Below, piece after piece: positions 35,808-45,608 of a stretch of 64,000 bases of DNA; the first letter of the stretch is position 1, and the number at the start of each line of letters is the position of its first letter. The translations under genes were made by a program, and so were the position numbers. The notes beneath the pieces are model-generated. The model searched no databases. It worked only from the letters and a program-made list of their open reading frames with translations, and was not told the origin of the DNA. The DNA is from Lichenicoccus sp965277665 (GTDB taxonomy: Bacteria; Pseudomonadota; Alphaproteobacteria; Acetobacterales; Acetobacteraceae): positions 2,356,001-2,420,000 of the forward strand of contig NZ_OZ255835.1 in the NCBI RefSeq assembly GCF_965277665.1, in the 5' to 3' direction.

Positions 35808-36120
35808 GCCGCGCTTGGTTCGGAACCCGCGATTGCACGCGCGCGGAACGGCCCAAGAAACTTGCTGCGACAGCGAAAACACCAGTTACGAAATTGGCGC
35901 GTTCCCAGGGCGAGATGAAAGACCGCAACGCACAGAATGCTATAACTGTTGACTGGTGCGGCTAGCCTACGAAGCTTGTGCTTTAATACAATTTTCCTGC
36001 ACTAGAAGCCTAATCAATGGCTTGGGATTACCAAGCCCTGAGCTGTCAGCGAAGTTCCCCCACCACTCTACATCGGCTAGGACTACCCGACGTTCAAGAA
36101 CAAACTGGAGCGCGAGCGCT
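35808..36120 (+). other. Intergenic region with a possible degenerate gene end
   Basis: 313 bases that are less GC-rich than the flanks. Near 36034-36132 one forward frame reads VPPPLYIG, a TAG, then DYPTFKNKLERERYGR and a TGA. The second piece looks like protein sequence, so this may be the remnant of a former glycan gene whose end was cut when the next gene arrived. Nothing else is recognisable. Confidence 0.3.
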
Positions 36121-37338
36121 ATGGCCGATGACAAACATCTTCCGGCGAGCAAACAGGTCACTCTCAGCGGACATACCTTCCAAATTGAAGGGATCTCGGC
36201 GACAGACGCCTACTGGCAGGGATTACAGAACGACTACGAACCAGAGTTTCAGTCATTTTGCCGGCAGTTCATCCAGTCCGACTATGTCTGTCTAGACATC
36301 GGCGCGAACATCGGCGTCAAAACACTATTTCTCTCGAGGCACTGTCCAGAAGGCCAAGTCGTCTCGTTAGAGGCTGGTAGCAGGGTGGCCGCAAGCTTGG
36401 CACACAACATAGCGGGGAACGGCTGCAACAACGCGATCTCCTATCACGCTGCCGCTGCCGGACATGATGGGACGTTGACATTCGAAGAGGTGTCTGCCTG
36501 GGGGCACCAGGGCAAGAACGGCGCGAACGTGGAAGCCGTGACGCTGGAGACACTCGTCTCTCGAAGTAACCTCAATCGAGTTGACTTCATCAAGCTGGAC
36601 GTTGAGGGCGGCGAGTTCCCCGTATTGAGGAGCTCTCTCGATCTGATCAAGAGGTTTGAGACAATTGTCCACGTCGAACTGAATTCTCTGACACTTCTAT
36701 TATGGGGAAACACCAATCCTCTAGAGTTCGTTCAATGGATAGGAGATAACTTTTCTGAGGTGTATGTCCTCAACCATCACGTCTCAAATAAGCCTTTGCT
36801 GACACGGGTTGAGACCACAGATGAGTGTCGTGGCATCCTCCGCCGTAACCTTGTAAACGACGGCTTCGTCACGGACCTGGTGTTCAGCAACGCTTCCCGC
36901 AGGTTCAAGCCTACACCGGAACATTTCGAGAGCCAGATCTCCGAACTGCTGGGCAAAGTGACTGCTAGAGAGGTGGAGGTTGGAGCATTGCAGAGTCATA
37001 ATTTTCTCCTCGCTTCGCGGTTGAGCGACGCTGAGGCTCTTCGGGCGCAGCTGGCGGCTACTGCTCACTTTCCCCTAGAAATAGCTGAGTTGAAGCATCA
37101 GGCCACTTATGCTAGCGAAGAGCTGGCTGCACTTCGGTCAAGTAGAACTCAAGATGAACAACAGATTGTATCACTGAAGGCAGAGCTGAGTGCGATCAGG
37201 TCCAAAGCAAGGTTGCTGGATGCCGAGCGAGCCGCTCTACTAGCATCGACTTCCTGGCGTGTGTCCGCGCCGGTTCGCTGGGTGAAGAAGGCTGCTGTCC
37301 GTAAGCGAGCCCAGCCTGTCGCTACGCCGGGTGCCTAG
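36121..37338 (+). CDS. FkbM-family methyltransferase with C-terminal coiled coil
   Basis: A 405-residue protein. The FkbM core spans residues 20-275: YVCLDIGANIGVKTLFLSRH at 55, VVSLEAGSRV, RVDFIKLDVEGGEFPVLRSS near 162, and IVHVELNS. Residues 280-385 are a coiled coil, ending in LLASTSWRVSAPVRWVKK, a motif common at the end of coiled-coil proteins in surface-polysaccharide clusters. The ATG at 36121 lacks a strong ribosome site. Codon use is less GC-biased than in core genes, suggesting acquisition by transfer. Confidence 0.83.
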   Translation: MADDKHLPASKQVTLSGHTFQIEGISATDAYWQGLQNDYEPEFQSFCRQFIQSDYVCLDIGANIGVKTLFLSRHCPEGQVVSLEAGSRVAASLAHNIAGNGCNNAISYHAAAAGHDGTLTFEEVSAWGHQGKNGANVEAVTLETLVSRSNLNRVDFIKLDVEGGEFPVLRSSLDLIKRFETIVHVELNSLTLLLWGNTNPLEFVQWIGDNFSEVYVLNHHVSNKPLLTRVETTDECRGILRRNLVNDGFVTDLVFSNASRRFKPTPEHFESQISELLGKVTAREVEVGALQSHNFLLASRLSDAEALRAQLAATAHFPLEIAELKHQATYASEELAALRSSRTQDEQQIVSLKAELSAIRSKARLLDAERAALLASTSWRVSAPVRWVKKAAVRKRAQPVATPGA

Positions 37339-37624
37339 ATCTCGGTCACCAGGACGCAGCCGTCGATCTGTTCCCGAATTGTCCGGTCCCTCGGACGCTA
37401 ATCGGCCATTTTCACTAGGATTGCTAGCACGGCGTTCGAGCCGCAATCATGACTAACGGCCTCGTGCTAAATTACGTTGGCCAGCATGGCACGGCTTTCG
37501 CTGGTCCCGCGGGCACAGCTTGTGCAACTGTCGTCAGACTGTCAGCTTATAGAGCTCAGGCCTCCAAGTTGGAGTAGGAGATTACCCGTGCTCCTCCTTG
37601 GGTGCGGTAGGCGAGGTTTGAATT

Positions 37625-38368
37625 ATGACTGCAGCCGGGCGCATCTTCTATTTCCAGCATATCCCGAAGACTGCCGGGACGTCGATCAAGGTGTGGCTGG
37701 CCAGCCACTTTGGTTCGAGCCTATGTCCATTGGATATAGCGGATCATCTAGTAGCTGTATCCCGCCGCGACCTTGATCAGTATCACGCGTTTGCCGGCCA
37801 CTTCCATTGCTATCTCGCACCATATCTGGAGCGCGACCTAGTCACTGTCACTGTTTTGCGTGATCCATTGTCTCGAACACGTTCGCACTGGCATCAGGTG
37901 CGTCGGCACGAACAGCATCCGCATCATGAGAGAGTAAGTCGCCAAACATTTACAGAGTTTGTAGAAGACGATTCCAACAGGGTCATGATCGAAGACTATC
38001 AGGCGAGGTATCTTGTACGAATGCCAGTCGGACTACAGGCAATGGCGGAGCTGTTCTCCCAGGAAGAGCGGTCGCGATACGCGTTAGCGGAGGGACTGGA
38101 GCAGGCGTCGCTGATCGTCGGAAAGTCAGTTCTCGCGGCGGCCGCGAGCGTAACGCTCAGAAGCATGGCTGCAGTTGGTAGCTGTGATATGCTTGGCGAC
38201 TTCTTTGTAAAAGTGGCGGAGATATTGGGACTTGCGCCGCCTACTGCGATACCGCGCGAGAACGCAACAGAGGATGACGTAGCCAACATTCTTTCGGCAT
38301 CAGCGCTCGCCAAGCTTCGAGTGATGACGCAGATTGATCAACACCTTTATGACACCGTAGGTTGTTAG
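37625..38368 (+). CDS. Sulfotransferase-family protein
   Basis: A 247-residue PAPS-dependent sulfotransferase-like protein. The 5'-phosphosulfate loop is YFQHIPKTAGTSIKVWL (residues 9-25), and the 3'-phosphate-binding segment is VTVLRDPLSRTRSHWHQV near residue 77, as in Sulfotransfer_2/heparan-type enzymes. It would transfer sulfate to a carbohydrate hydroxyl. A GAGG site precedes the ATG. Base composition is visibly lower in GC than in the flanking core genes. It fits with the FkbM methyltransferases as decoration of one glycan. Confidence 0.82.
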   Translation: MTAAGRIFYFQHIPKTAGTSIKVWLASHFGSSLCPLDIADHLVAVSRRDLDQYHAFAGHFHCYLAPYLERDLVTVTVLRDPLSRTRSHWHQVRRHEQHPHHERVSRQTFTEFVEDDSNRVMIEDYQARYLVRMPVGLQAMAELFSQEERSRYALAEGLEQASLIVGKSVLAAAASVTLRSMAAVGSCDMLGDFFVKVAEILGLAPPTAIPRENATEDDVANILSASALAKLRVMTQIDQHLYDTVGC

Positions 38369-38687
38369 GATCGATGCAAATATGGTTTGAGGCTGGCTGA
38401 TGCTATACTCCGTTACTTCTTTACGCCGCTGCTTGCGTTGCTCAGGGGGAACATGGAAAGATTGGCTGAACTGGATGTCGCATGGAACCCATTGCTCCTG
38501 AGGGACTCGCTTCCTAAGTAACAAAGCGCTTCGTTCCCATCCGCAAACTTGAGCAGGTCAGCACGTTGACGTCGGTGCTTGATTGGAAGGCTCTCCAAGC
38601 TTGGCTCGCTACCAGAAGTGGTTGGGTCTGGTCTGTCGGTCCGCCCGATCGGCGGCAAGCTGGCCCGCAACGTCCGCCTTGCTGATG
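38369..38687. other. Intergenic region between convergent genes in the glycan island
   Basis: About 320 bases between the sulfotransferase stop and the stop of the reverse-strand methyltransferase. I find no frame with plausible protein content, no repeat shared with the rest of the window and no clear terminator. It may be an old junction between acquired segments. Confidence 0.4.
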
Positions 38688-39548
38688 CTATCGGATGGGA
38701 CTCCAGACCTCCCGGCCGATTCCCTCCGGCGGCGACGTGCCTTTTCGGACAATCAGCAGGAGCGAGGTCGAGACGTATGGCCCAAGCAGCATCTTGATGT
38801 GTTTGCGGCCGTTCAGAAAGTAGGGCTGAAAATCGAATTCGAGGTCCTGCCGATCAAGGCCTGCATCGTACTCCACCGGTTCCAGAGCACATGCCACGCC
38901 ACGCAACGCGTAGGATAAGTCCTCGATGTCTCGTCGACGGTAGATCACACTGTCCCCGGTCGCGAGCGTCGCGTCGTTGGACGAGACGTTGTACTCTGTC
39001 GTATGGACCGCCACGCCACCGGGCCGAACGAGATGCATTGCGTCCACGACGAAGCGCAAGCCCGCTTCGAGGCTACCTAAATGCTCAAATGAGCACGAAC
39101 TCCACACGAAGTCGAAGCTGCGTCCGGACAGTGTGGAGAGGTCGCGCATGTCAGCGGGTTCAAATCGAACATTTGCCTCAAAACGGCCACGGGTTACTAG
39201 GTCCTCGTGATACAACGCTTCAAGTGAGACGGCATGTTCGTTGGTGTTGGTCCAGCCAGCCTGATCGGACGCGAGATCGGTCCCCAGCACGGACAGGCCC
39301 TTTGCCGCGAACGCGGAGGCTAGCGGCTCGGTCCCGACCGCAAACCCCAAGCCGGTTCGCCCGGGTTGCAGCAAGCCGTGCTGCTGCAGAGCTTCTGCGA
39401 TCGCGCACCACTCCCACGCCTTGCGATGGATGTTCCGCTTGTCGGGTTCGCTCGCTGCTATGTTCTGCTCAAGATTCAGCGTTTCCGCCCAGCGCAGGTA
39501 CCAGTCCTGGTGGAAATCGGCGTAACGACATAGTTTTGACGTTAGCAT
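38688..39548 (-). CDS. Class I SAM-dependent methyltransferase
   Basis: A 286-residue methyltransferase. The SAM core is diverged: GLGFAVGTEPLASAFAAKGLSVLGTDL in place of the canonical DxGxGxG (near residue 70), then FDFVWSSCSFEHLGSLEAGLRFV and LVRPGGVAVHTTEYN. The C-terminal part (QDLEFDFQPYFLNGRKHIKMLLGPYVSTSLLLIVRK) resembles enzymes found in polysaccharide clusters. I chose the ATG at 39548 because a GGAGG site lies 5 bases upstream; a GTG at 39566 is in frame. It is third in a reverse-strand operon after two glycosyltransferase genes. Confidence 0.78.
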   Translation of the reverse strand: MLTSKLCRYADFHQDWYLRWAETLNLEQNIAASEPDKRNIHRKAWEWCAIAEALQQHGLLQPGRTGLGFAVGTEPLASAFAAKGLSVLGTDLASDQAGWTNTNEHAVSLEALYHEDLVTRGRFEANVRFEPADMRDLSTLSGRSFDFVWSSCSFEHLGSLEAGLRFVVDAMHLVRPGGVAVHTTEYNVSSNDATLATGDSVIYRRRDIEDLSYALRGVACALEPVEYDAGLDRQDLEFDFQPYFLNGRKHIKMLLGPYVSTSLLLIVRKGTSPPEGIGREVWSPIR

Positions 39549-39577
39549 AACGCCTCCGGTGGACACTCAACGCTACG

Positions 39578-40717
39578 CTAACAGGCTTGCGCCCAATCGC
39601 CGAGGACGCGGCCAAAATCGGCCCAGGTAGGCAGACGTACGCTTGCGGCATCGTCCCAGACACTCGCCGCTGTCTCATCATTAAGAAGCGATTCAACGGC
39701 CGCCGCAATTGATATCGGATCCATTCGAGCTAGCAGCAGCGTGCCACGCGGTATCGCCGCGGCACTTGGCAAGTGCATACTAGCCACCGCCGGTATACCC
39801 GCGTGGAGCGCCTCGTATGGTGGTAGGCCGAAGCCTTCCGCCTCGCTCGGCATCACGACTGCGCGGGCCTCACGTAGGAATCGACGCACCAGCTCGTCGG
39901 AGGGCTGCTCCAGCACCACCAGGCGGGGGTCGCCAGCATACCTTTCGAAGAACTCTAGCGCCTCCGCCGCGTCGGGCGACAGTCGGCCACCTATGACCAA
40001 GCGGACGTTATGGCCGCGCTGCCACAGCGCCTCGAATCCGCGCAAAAGTCCGATTGTATTCTTGCGCGGCTCGACCGTCCCGATCGAGACAAAGTCACGC
40101 CGGTTCGACGAGAACGCCTGCCGTTCCAGCCCCAACCCGTCCGCGCCGGGGCCGATCACTGGCCCCGTGGCATTGGCGGCCTGGGAGCGCGCAATCCTTG
40201 CGGCATAGTCGTACTTTGTCTGTTGGCTTAGAAACGCTACGCGCCCTGCGCTGCGCAGCCCGCGCAGAAAGTAGTTGCAACCACGCGTGGCACCTTGCGG
40301 GAACAGTTCCGGTCGCAGGAACGGAAGAAAATCGTAGAGATACCACAACACGCGCACGCCAGACTTGGCGATACGCAGATGGGCTTCGGCGCGCGTCGCA
40401 CCGAAGAACAGTTCCAAGTTTAGCAGTCGAGTGAGATCATGCGTCGCGACCGGCGTGGCGGTCGCCACCAGCGCCTGCAGCGCCTGGCGTTCGGCTTCCC
40501 GGGATTCGGCTGTGCCCTCGTCGTCAACTGCGCAAAGGATATCCAGAACGGCGTCGGGCAGCAGAAGCAGTTGCCCCGTCGCGTCCACGCAGCACGGCTG
40601 CAGCCGAGCCGGCCCCGGCCAATGGCGGATGGCCTCGCGCTCGACGCGCTGGATGCCGGTACGCAGCGGGGTGGCAACGATTTCCGACAAGTCAAGATGG
40701 ATCGTCGCGGCCGTCAT
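39578..40717 (-). CDS. Glycosyltransferase family 4 protein
   Basis: A 379-residue GT-B glycosyltransferase. DLSEIVATPLRTGIQRVEREAIRHW near the start matches the N-terminal domain of GT4 enzymes. The donor-binding half has FVSIGTVEPRKNTIGLLRGFEALW near residue 208, LVIGGRLS, LREARAVVMPSEAEGFGLPPYEALHAGIPAVAS with the E-x7-E motif, and a helical end. The start is the ATG overlapping the upstream TGA (TGATG); in-frame sequence before it lies inside the upstream gene. Confidence 0.9.
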   Translation of the reverse strand: MTAATIHLDLSEIVATPLRTGIQRVEREAIRHWPGPARLQPCCVDATGQLLLLPDAVLDILCAVDDEGTAESREAERQALQALVATATPVATHDLTRLLNLELFFGATRAEAHLRIAKSGVRVLWYLYDFLPFLRPELFPQGATRGCNYFLRGLRSAGRVAFLSQQTKYDYAARIARSQAANATGPVIGPGADGLGLERQAFSSNRRDFVSIGTVEPRKNTIGLLRGFEALWQRGHNVRLVIGGRLSPDAAEALEFFERYAGDPRLVVLEQPSDELVRRFLREARAVVMPSEAEGFGLPPYEALHAGIPAVASMHLPSAAAIPRGTLLLARMDPISIAAAVESLLNDETAASVWDDAASVRLPTWADFGRVLGDWAQAC

Positions 40718-43065
40718 CACGTCACGTGCAAAAGCGACGGCGCAAGCGATTCCGTTTCCAACCCCAGCGAGTGGCACAGCCCGGTCGCGTAGTTGGCAAA
40801 GCTGCGCGGCTCGCTGAAGGCCCGGCGCGCCGCTTCAGGCCGAGCCGCCGCCAGACCCGCGTCCAGCAGGTCGGCCAGCGCCTCGGCCAGCAGTAGCGGG
40901 CTGATCGCGTCGGGAATGCAGCGCACGTAGGCCGCCGGCACCCCGACCGCTTCCCCGAGGGACACGTTGGTTACGCTCGGCAGCCCAACCGCGGCGCAAT
41001 CCAGCAGCCCCCCGGACAACGCGCCTAAACCATAAGTACGTAATTGCACGCCAAGATCGGCGCCGACTAGATAGTCCCGATAGGTTTGCTCGGAAACGTG
41101 GTTCTCGACGAAGCGCACTTTTTCCGGAAGGCCGAGGGCTGCGACTAGTGCGCGCAGGCCGCTCGCGTCCGGATGCATCGCCAGATTACCAACGAAGTGT
41201 AGGCTGCCCGGTATGCCCCAGCCGCGCAGAAACTCCAACGCCCAGACGCATTCCTCCGGCGCCTTGGTGCTGTGAACCGCGCCAAACGTCGCGACGACCA
41301 CCTCGCCCGGCGGGATGCCGAGTCGCTCCCGCGCCGCCTCACGGCGCCCTGGGGCCAATTCGGCGGTTGTCCACGGCCGGTAAATACTGAACGGGAGATA
41401 GACTGGATCGGTCCCATAGCGCTTCCGGAACAGGCGCGCGGTCACTGGCGAATGAACTATTGTGGGAGCGGCCGTCTTGGCAATCTCGCCCAGGAACAGG
41501 GCGTTCAGCTTGCTCTCGTCCTCGGCCCAGGACTGCAGCTCTGCCTCGGTTACCGGCCGGCCAAGTTCTTCCGTGGCCAACTTCAGCGCACGCGGCACCC
41601 CGATCAGCACGCGGTAGAAGTCGAGAAGCCGAGCATCATGGGCGATGCAAGCGCCACCGTAGCGGTGCAGCAGATCAAAGATGCGCAGATGGAACTGTGA
41701 GTTGCCGATCACGCTGATTACCCGATCGAAGTCGGCGCTCACATGCGGCAATGTGTCGATCGGGCGGACACTGGCAACATGGTGCAGCTTTGCCGGCTGC
41801 TTCGTCTCGGTGAAGACGTGCAGATCGACTAATCTGCCGAGCTCGGCACAGGTGGCAGCGGTGTAGTCGGCAACGCCCGAGCGGTCGGGGGGCACCGGTG
41901 ACATTAGTGCGACTCGCGGCCGATGCCCGCGTCGCACGGTCGGTGCCTGGAGTGGAGGCGCCCGGGTCTCGAGCCGCGAAAGCATGGCGTCCCAGAAACG
42001 CCCTGCCACATCAGTTGCACGAAACCGCGGCCATACGCTCGCCTGCCGCGCCAGCACTATTGTCCGCCAGCTGGCGTCCGTTACTATCCGCTCCAGCTTC
42101 AACCCCAGGATAGCATCGTCTTCAAGGGAGAACCGACAGTCCGTGCCTACCACGAGCTCGGCGTGAGCAGGGATGTCTGAGGCGAGACAGGGCAGGCCCG
42201 CGGCCATGCCCTCGATCAACGGGAGGGAAAACCCCTCGTCCCGCGAGGAGCTGACGATAGCGAACGCCCAGCCATACAGATCGAGCAGCACCGCGTCGGA
42301 TACATGACCCGGCACCTCGACCAGGTCTGCTCGGCCGCCAGAGGCCGAAGCGATGGCGCGGAAGGCTGCTGCATCCGCCGGCCCGTAATTGCCGGCGATT
42401 ACAAGCGGAACACCGTCACCTCGCTGCAGAAGATGGGAATTAGCGTGGGCGCGTACTACCATCTCGGGATTCTTGCGCGAATCCCCGCCGCCGACCACCA
42501 GAATGTGGCGTGAGGGAGCGTGCGGCGACTGCTCGAATATCGGATCGAGCGGAGCTCCCGTTACGGCGATTGCACCCGGTGGAGCTCCTGTCAGAGTCAC
42601 GAGATCGTCGGTCGAACTCTGCGAAATCGGTGCAAATAGATCGCAGCGAGCGAGCCACCGTAACGCCATCGCATAAGCAAGCCGCTCGGACGGGCCGGGT
42701 AAGTAGCGGTCAGGCCAGCGATACGGAATGAAGTCGTAGACGACGGCTGCGCGCAGCAAGGTCCGGTCGGACAGCAGACGCGCAACGAAAATTGGATCAT
42801 GCGTCATCGGCGATAACATCACGCAAGCTCGCGTGGGGCCATCGCGGCCGGCGGCGTAGGCGTTTCCGTGAACTTGCTCAACGGCTGCCAGCGCTTCAGG
42901 CAGCAGCGCTGGCAGCGTCTCGTCCACGAGGCCGATCAGGCGCACGCTGCGTGGCGCATGGCGAATCAAGGCCAGCGCATGACGGCCAACTCCACGGGTT
43001 GCGTAACTCGGATCCTGCAAGCAGCGGAGGTCGAGAACGATGCCGAACTTGCGGTCCTTGGTCAT
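40717..43065 (-). CDS. Double-domain GT4-type glycosyltransferase
   Basis: A 782-residue protein with two GT-B domains in tandem. Domain 1 (1 to about 365) has DLRCLQDPSYATRGVGRHALALIRH, VVYDFIPYRWPDRYL, HILVVGGGDSRKNPEMVV and FAIVSSSRDEGFSLPLIEGMAAGLPCLAS. Domain 2 (about 385-782) starts VALMSPVPPDRSGVADYTAATCAELG and has VVVATFGAVHSTKAPEECVWAL and LSGGLLDCAAVGLPSVTN; its donor-site motif is weaker (DLGVQLRTYGLGALSGG). The two domains may add successive sugars. First gene of a three-gene operon on the reverse strand. Confidence 0.88.
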   Translation of the reverse strand: MTKDRKFGIVLDLRCLQDPSYATRGVGRHALALIRHAPRSVRLIGLVDETLPALLPEALAAVEQVHGNAYAAGRDGPTRACVMLSPMTHDPIFVARLLSDRTLLRAAVVYDFIPYRWPDRYLPGPSERLAYAMALRWLARCDLFAPISQSSTDDLVTLTGAPPGAIAVTGAPLDPIFEQSPHAPSRHILVVGGGDSRKNPEMVVRAHANSHLLQRGDGVPLVIAGNYGPADAAAFRAIASASGGRADLVEVPGHVSDAVLLDLYGWAFAIVSSSRDEGFSLPLIEGMAAGLPCLASDIPAHAELVVGTDCRFSLEDDAILGLKLERIVTDASWRTIVLARQASVWPRFRATDVAGRFWDAMLSRLETRAPPLQAPTVRRGHRPRVALMSPVPPDRSGVADYTAATCAELGRLVDLHVFTETKQPAKLHHVASVRPIDTLPHVSADFDRVISVIGNSQFHLRIFDLLHRYGGACIAHDARLLDFYRVLIGVPRALKLATEELGRPVTEAELQSWAEDESKLNALFLGEIAKTAAPTIVHSPVTARLFRKRYGTDPVYLPFSIYRPWTTAELAPGRREAARERLGIPPGEVVVATFGAVHSTKAPEECVWALEFLRGWGIPGSLHFVGNLAMHPDASGLRALVAALGLPEKVRFVENHVSEQTYRDYLVGADLGVQLRTYGLGALSGGLLDCAAVGLPSVTNVSLGEAVGVPAAYVRCIPDAISPLLLAEALADLLDAGLAAARPEAARRAFSEPRSFANYATGLCHSLGLETESLAPSLLHVT

Positions 43066-43208
43066 ATCTTCTCAATCCTACCGTCCACACGTGGCTCCCC
43101 TGTACGACAATCTGCCCAGCCGCGCCGCCGAACACAAATGCCGGCGCTCGCGGGTATGTCTGCGACCTCACGCCGACCGCTTGGAACGATTTTCCGGTGC
43201 GCCGTGAT

Positions 43209-45569
43209 TCACAAAAATGACACCGGATCCACATCCACGTCCACCCGCACCCCCCGCCCCGCCTGCACCTGCGCCAGCCACGCGCGCAGGATCGGCTGCA
43301 CCGCCACCTCGCGGCGCGTGCGTAGCAGCAGCCGCCGTCGGTGCCTCCCGCGCAGGATGGCGAGCGGCGCAGGCGCCGGTCCCAGCACCGTCACCCCGTC
43401 GCCCACCGGCGCCGCGCGGCCCAGCGCGCGCGCCGCCGCGTCGGCCGCCTCGGCGCTGTCGGCACTCACGATCAGGGCGGCCAGCCTTCCGAACGGCGGC
43501 CAGTGCCCCGGGCGCCTGGCCTCGGCCTCGCGGCGCATGAACGAGGCGAAGTCGCCCACGATCAGCGCCTGCATCACCGGATGCTCCGGCGTGTAGGTCT
43601 GCAGCAGCACCTGCCCCGGCGCCTCCTCCCGGCCGGCCCGGCCGCCGACCTGGTGCAGCAGCTGCACCGTGCGCTCCGACGCCCGCAGGTCGCCGCCGGC
43701 CAGCCCGAGATCGGCATCGACCACGCCCACCAGGGTCAGGTGCGGGAAATGCCAGCCCTTGGCGACGATCTGGGTGCCGATGATCAGATCGACCTCGCGC
43801 GCCGCAATCCGCCGCACCGCCTCGGCCGCAGCACTCGGGCCGGGCAGCGTGTCGCTCGCCATCACCAGGATGCGCGCCTCGGGGAACGCCGCCGTCGCCT
43901 CCTCGGTGATGCGCTCCACCCCCGGCCCGATCGGCGTCAGGCTGCCCTCCGCCCCGCAGGCCGGGCAGTGCTGCGGCACCGGCTCGGTATGGCCGCAATG
44001 GTGGCAGGTGAGGATGCGTCGCGCGCGGTGCTCGACCAGCCAGGCGGTGCAGTTCGGGCACTGCACGCGGTGGCCGCAGGCGCGGCACAGGGTCAGCGGG
44101 GCATAGCCGCGCCGGTTCAGGAACAGCATCGCCTGCTCGCCGCGCGCAAAGGTCGCCTCGATCGCGGTCCTGAGCACCGGGGAGAGGAACAGTCCGCGCC
44201 CGGGAGGGGCCTCTCGCATGTCGATGGGTGCGACCGTCGGCAGGCTGGCGCCGCCGTGGCGCACCGCCAGCGTCACCCGCCGGTAGCGCCCGGCCTCGGC
44301 ATTGGTCAGCGTCTCCAGGCTCGGGGTCGCCGACACCAGCAGGATCGCCGCCTGCGACAGCCTGGCCCGCACCACCGCCATGTCGCGCGCATTGTAGGTG
44401 ACGCCGTCCTCCTGCTTGAAGGCGGTCTCGTGCTCCTCGTCGACCACGATCAGGCCGAGGTCGGTGAACGGCAGGAACAGCGCCGAGCGCGCGCCCACCA
44501 CCACCCACGCCTCGCCGCCTGCCACCGCCCGCCATGCGGCGCGGCGCGCCTTCGAGCCGAGGTCCGAGTGCCACACCGCGGGGGCCGCGCCGAAGCGGCG
44601 GGTGAAGCGCTCGAGCCATTGCGACGACAGCGCGATCTCGGGCAGCAGCACCAGCGCCTGGCGGCCTTCCGCGAGACAGGCTGCGACCGCCTCGAGATAG
44701 ACCTCGGTCTTGCCCGATCCGGTGACCCCCTCCAGCAGCGTCACCGAGTAGCGCCGCTCATGCACCGCCCGGCGCAGCAGCGCGGCGTTCGCCTGCTGGT
44801 CCGCGGACAGCACGGCCGCACCCGGATGCGCCGGATCGGGGCGCTGGAACGTGGCCGCCCGCGGCATGTCCACCGCGACCAGCAGCCCGGCCTCTGCCAT
44901 GCCACGCACCATCCCGGCACCGACGCCGGCGGCGCGCGCGAGGTCGTTGGTGTCGCGTGGCGCGCGGCCGGCCAGCGCTTCCAGCACGCGCGCACGCGTC
45001 GGCGTGATGCGCGCGCCGGGCGGCGGCGGGTCGGCCGGCTGCCAGCCGGTCACGGCGCGCACCGGAGCGTAGGCGTTGAGGCGCAGCGCCATCGCCATCA
45101 CCAGCCCCGGCGGCGTCAGGGTGTAGCCCGCTACCCAGTCGACGAAGCGGCGCGAGGCGGCGGGCAGGCGCGGCACGTCCAGCACGGCGCTGACCGGCTT
45201 CAGCCGGTTGGCCGGCACCGGCGGCGGCATCGGGGTGCGGAACTCCGGCGGCAGCGCGGGATCCTCGTCCCACACCACGCCGACCGCCTCGCGCCGGTTC
45301 AGCGGCACCGTCACGATGTCGCCGGGCTGCAGGTCGAGGGCGGCAGGCGCGCGATAGTCGAAGGCGCCGGCGAACGGGTACGGCAGCAGCACCTTGACTC
45401 GGGCAGGATCGGGGACCCGGGCAGGATCGGGCACCCGCGCCGGTTGCTGCAACCGGGCGACGTCGCGAGGCTTTCTGTTCTCGTGCGAGACGGGTGCGGT
45501 TAAGGTCGGCGTCGTGGTGATCAGGAACTCGTTCCCGGGCTGGCCCTCCCTCGCCGGGCGGCGGCGCAT
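43209..45569 (-). CDS. priA: Primosomal replication protein N' (helicase PriA)
   Basis: Replication restart helicase, about 786 residues. VKVLLPYPFAGAFDYRAP opens the 3'-DNA-binding domain; Walker A is GVTGSGKTE at residues 281-288, the DEEH box is IVVDEEHETAFKQ, and the zinc site has CRACGHRVQCPNC, CHHCGHTEPVPQHCPAC. GTQIVAKGWHFPHLTLVGVVDADLGL and QVGGRAGR are PriA-specific. The ATG at 45569 is the only ATG before the domain, but GTG codons at the VPDPARVPDPARVKV stretch (an 18-base tandem repeat) may be the real start. Divergent from the DUF484 gene. Confidence 0.94.
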   Translation of the reverse strand: MRRRPAREGQPGNEFLITTTPTLTAPVSHENRKPRDVARLQQPARVPDPARVPDPARVKVLLPYPFAGAFDYRAPAALDLQPGDIVTVPLNRREAVGVVWDEDPALPPEFRTPMPPPVPANRLKPVSAVLDVPRLPAASRRFVDWVAGYTLTPPGLVMAMALRLNAYAPVRAVTGWQPADPPPPGARITPTRARVLEALAGRAPRDTNDLARAAGVGAGMVRGMAEAGLLVAVDMPRAATFQRPDPAHPGAAVLSADQQANAALLRRAVHERRYSVTLLEGVTGSGKTEVYLEAVAACLAEGRQALVLLPEIALSSQWLERFTRRFGAAPAVWHSDLGSKARRAAWRAVAGGEAWVVVGARSALFLPFTDLGLIVVDEEHETAFKQEDGVTYNARDMAVVRARLSQAAILLVSATPSLETLTNAEAGRYRRVTLAVRHGGASLPTVAPIDMREAPPGRGLFLSPVLRTAIEATFARGEQAMLFLNRRGYAPLTLCRACGHRVQCPNCTAWLVEHRARRILTCHHCGHTEPVPQHCPACGAEGSLTPIGPGVERITEEATAAFPEARILVMASDTLPGPSAAAEAVRRIAAREVDLIIGTQIVAKGWHFPHLTLVGVVDADLGLAGGDLRASERTVQLLHQVGGRAGREEAPGQVLLQTYTPEHPVMQALIVGDFASFMRREAEARRPGHWPPFGRLAALIVSADSAEAADAAARALGRAAPVGDGVTVLGPAPAPLAILRGRHRRRLLLRTRREVAVQPILRAWLAQVQAGRGVRVDVDVDPVSFL

Positions 45570-45608
45570 TGTGCGGCCCGGTCCGCCGGCGGGCAATCGG
45601 AACCGCGC

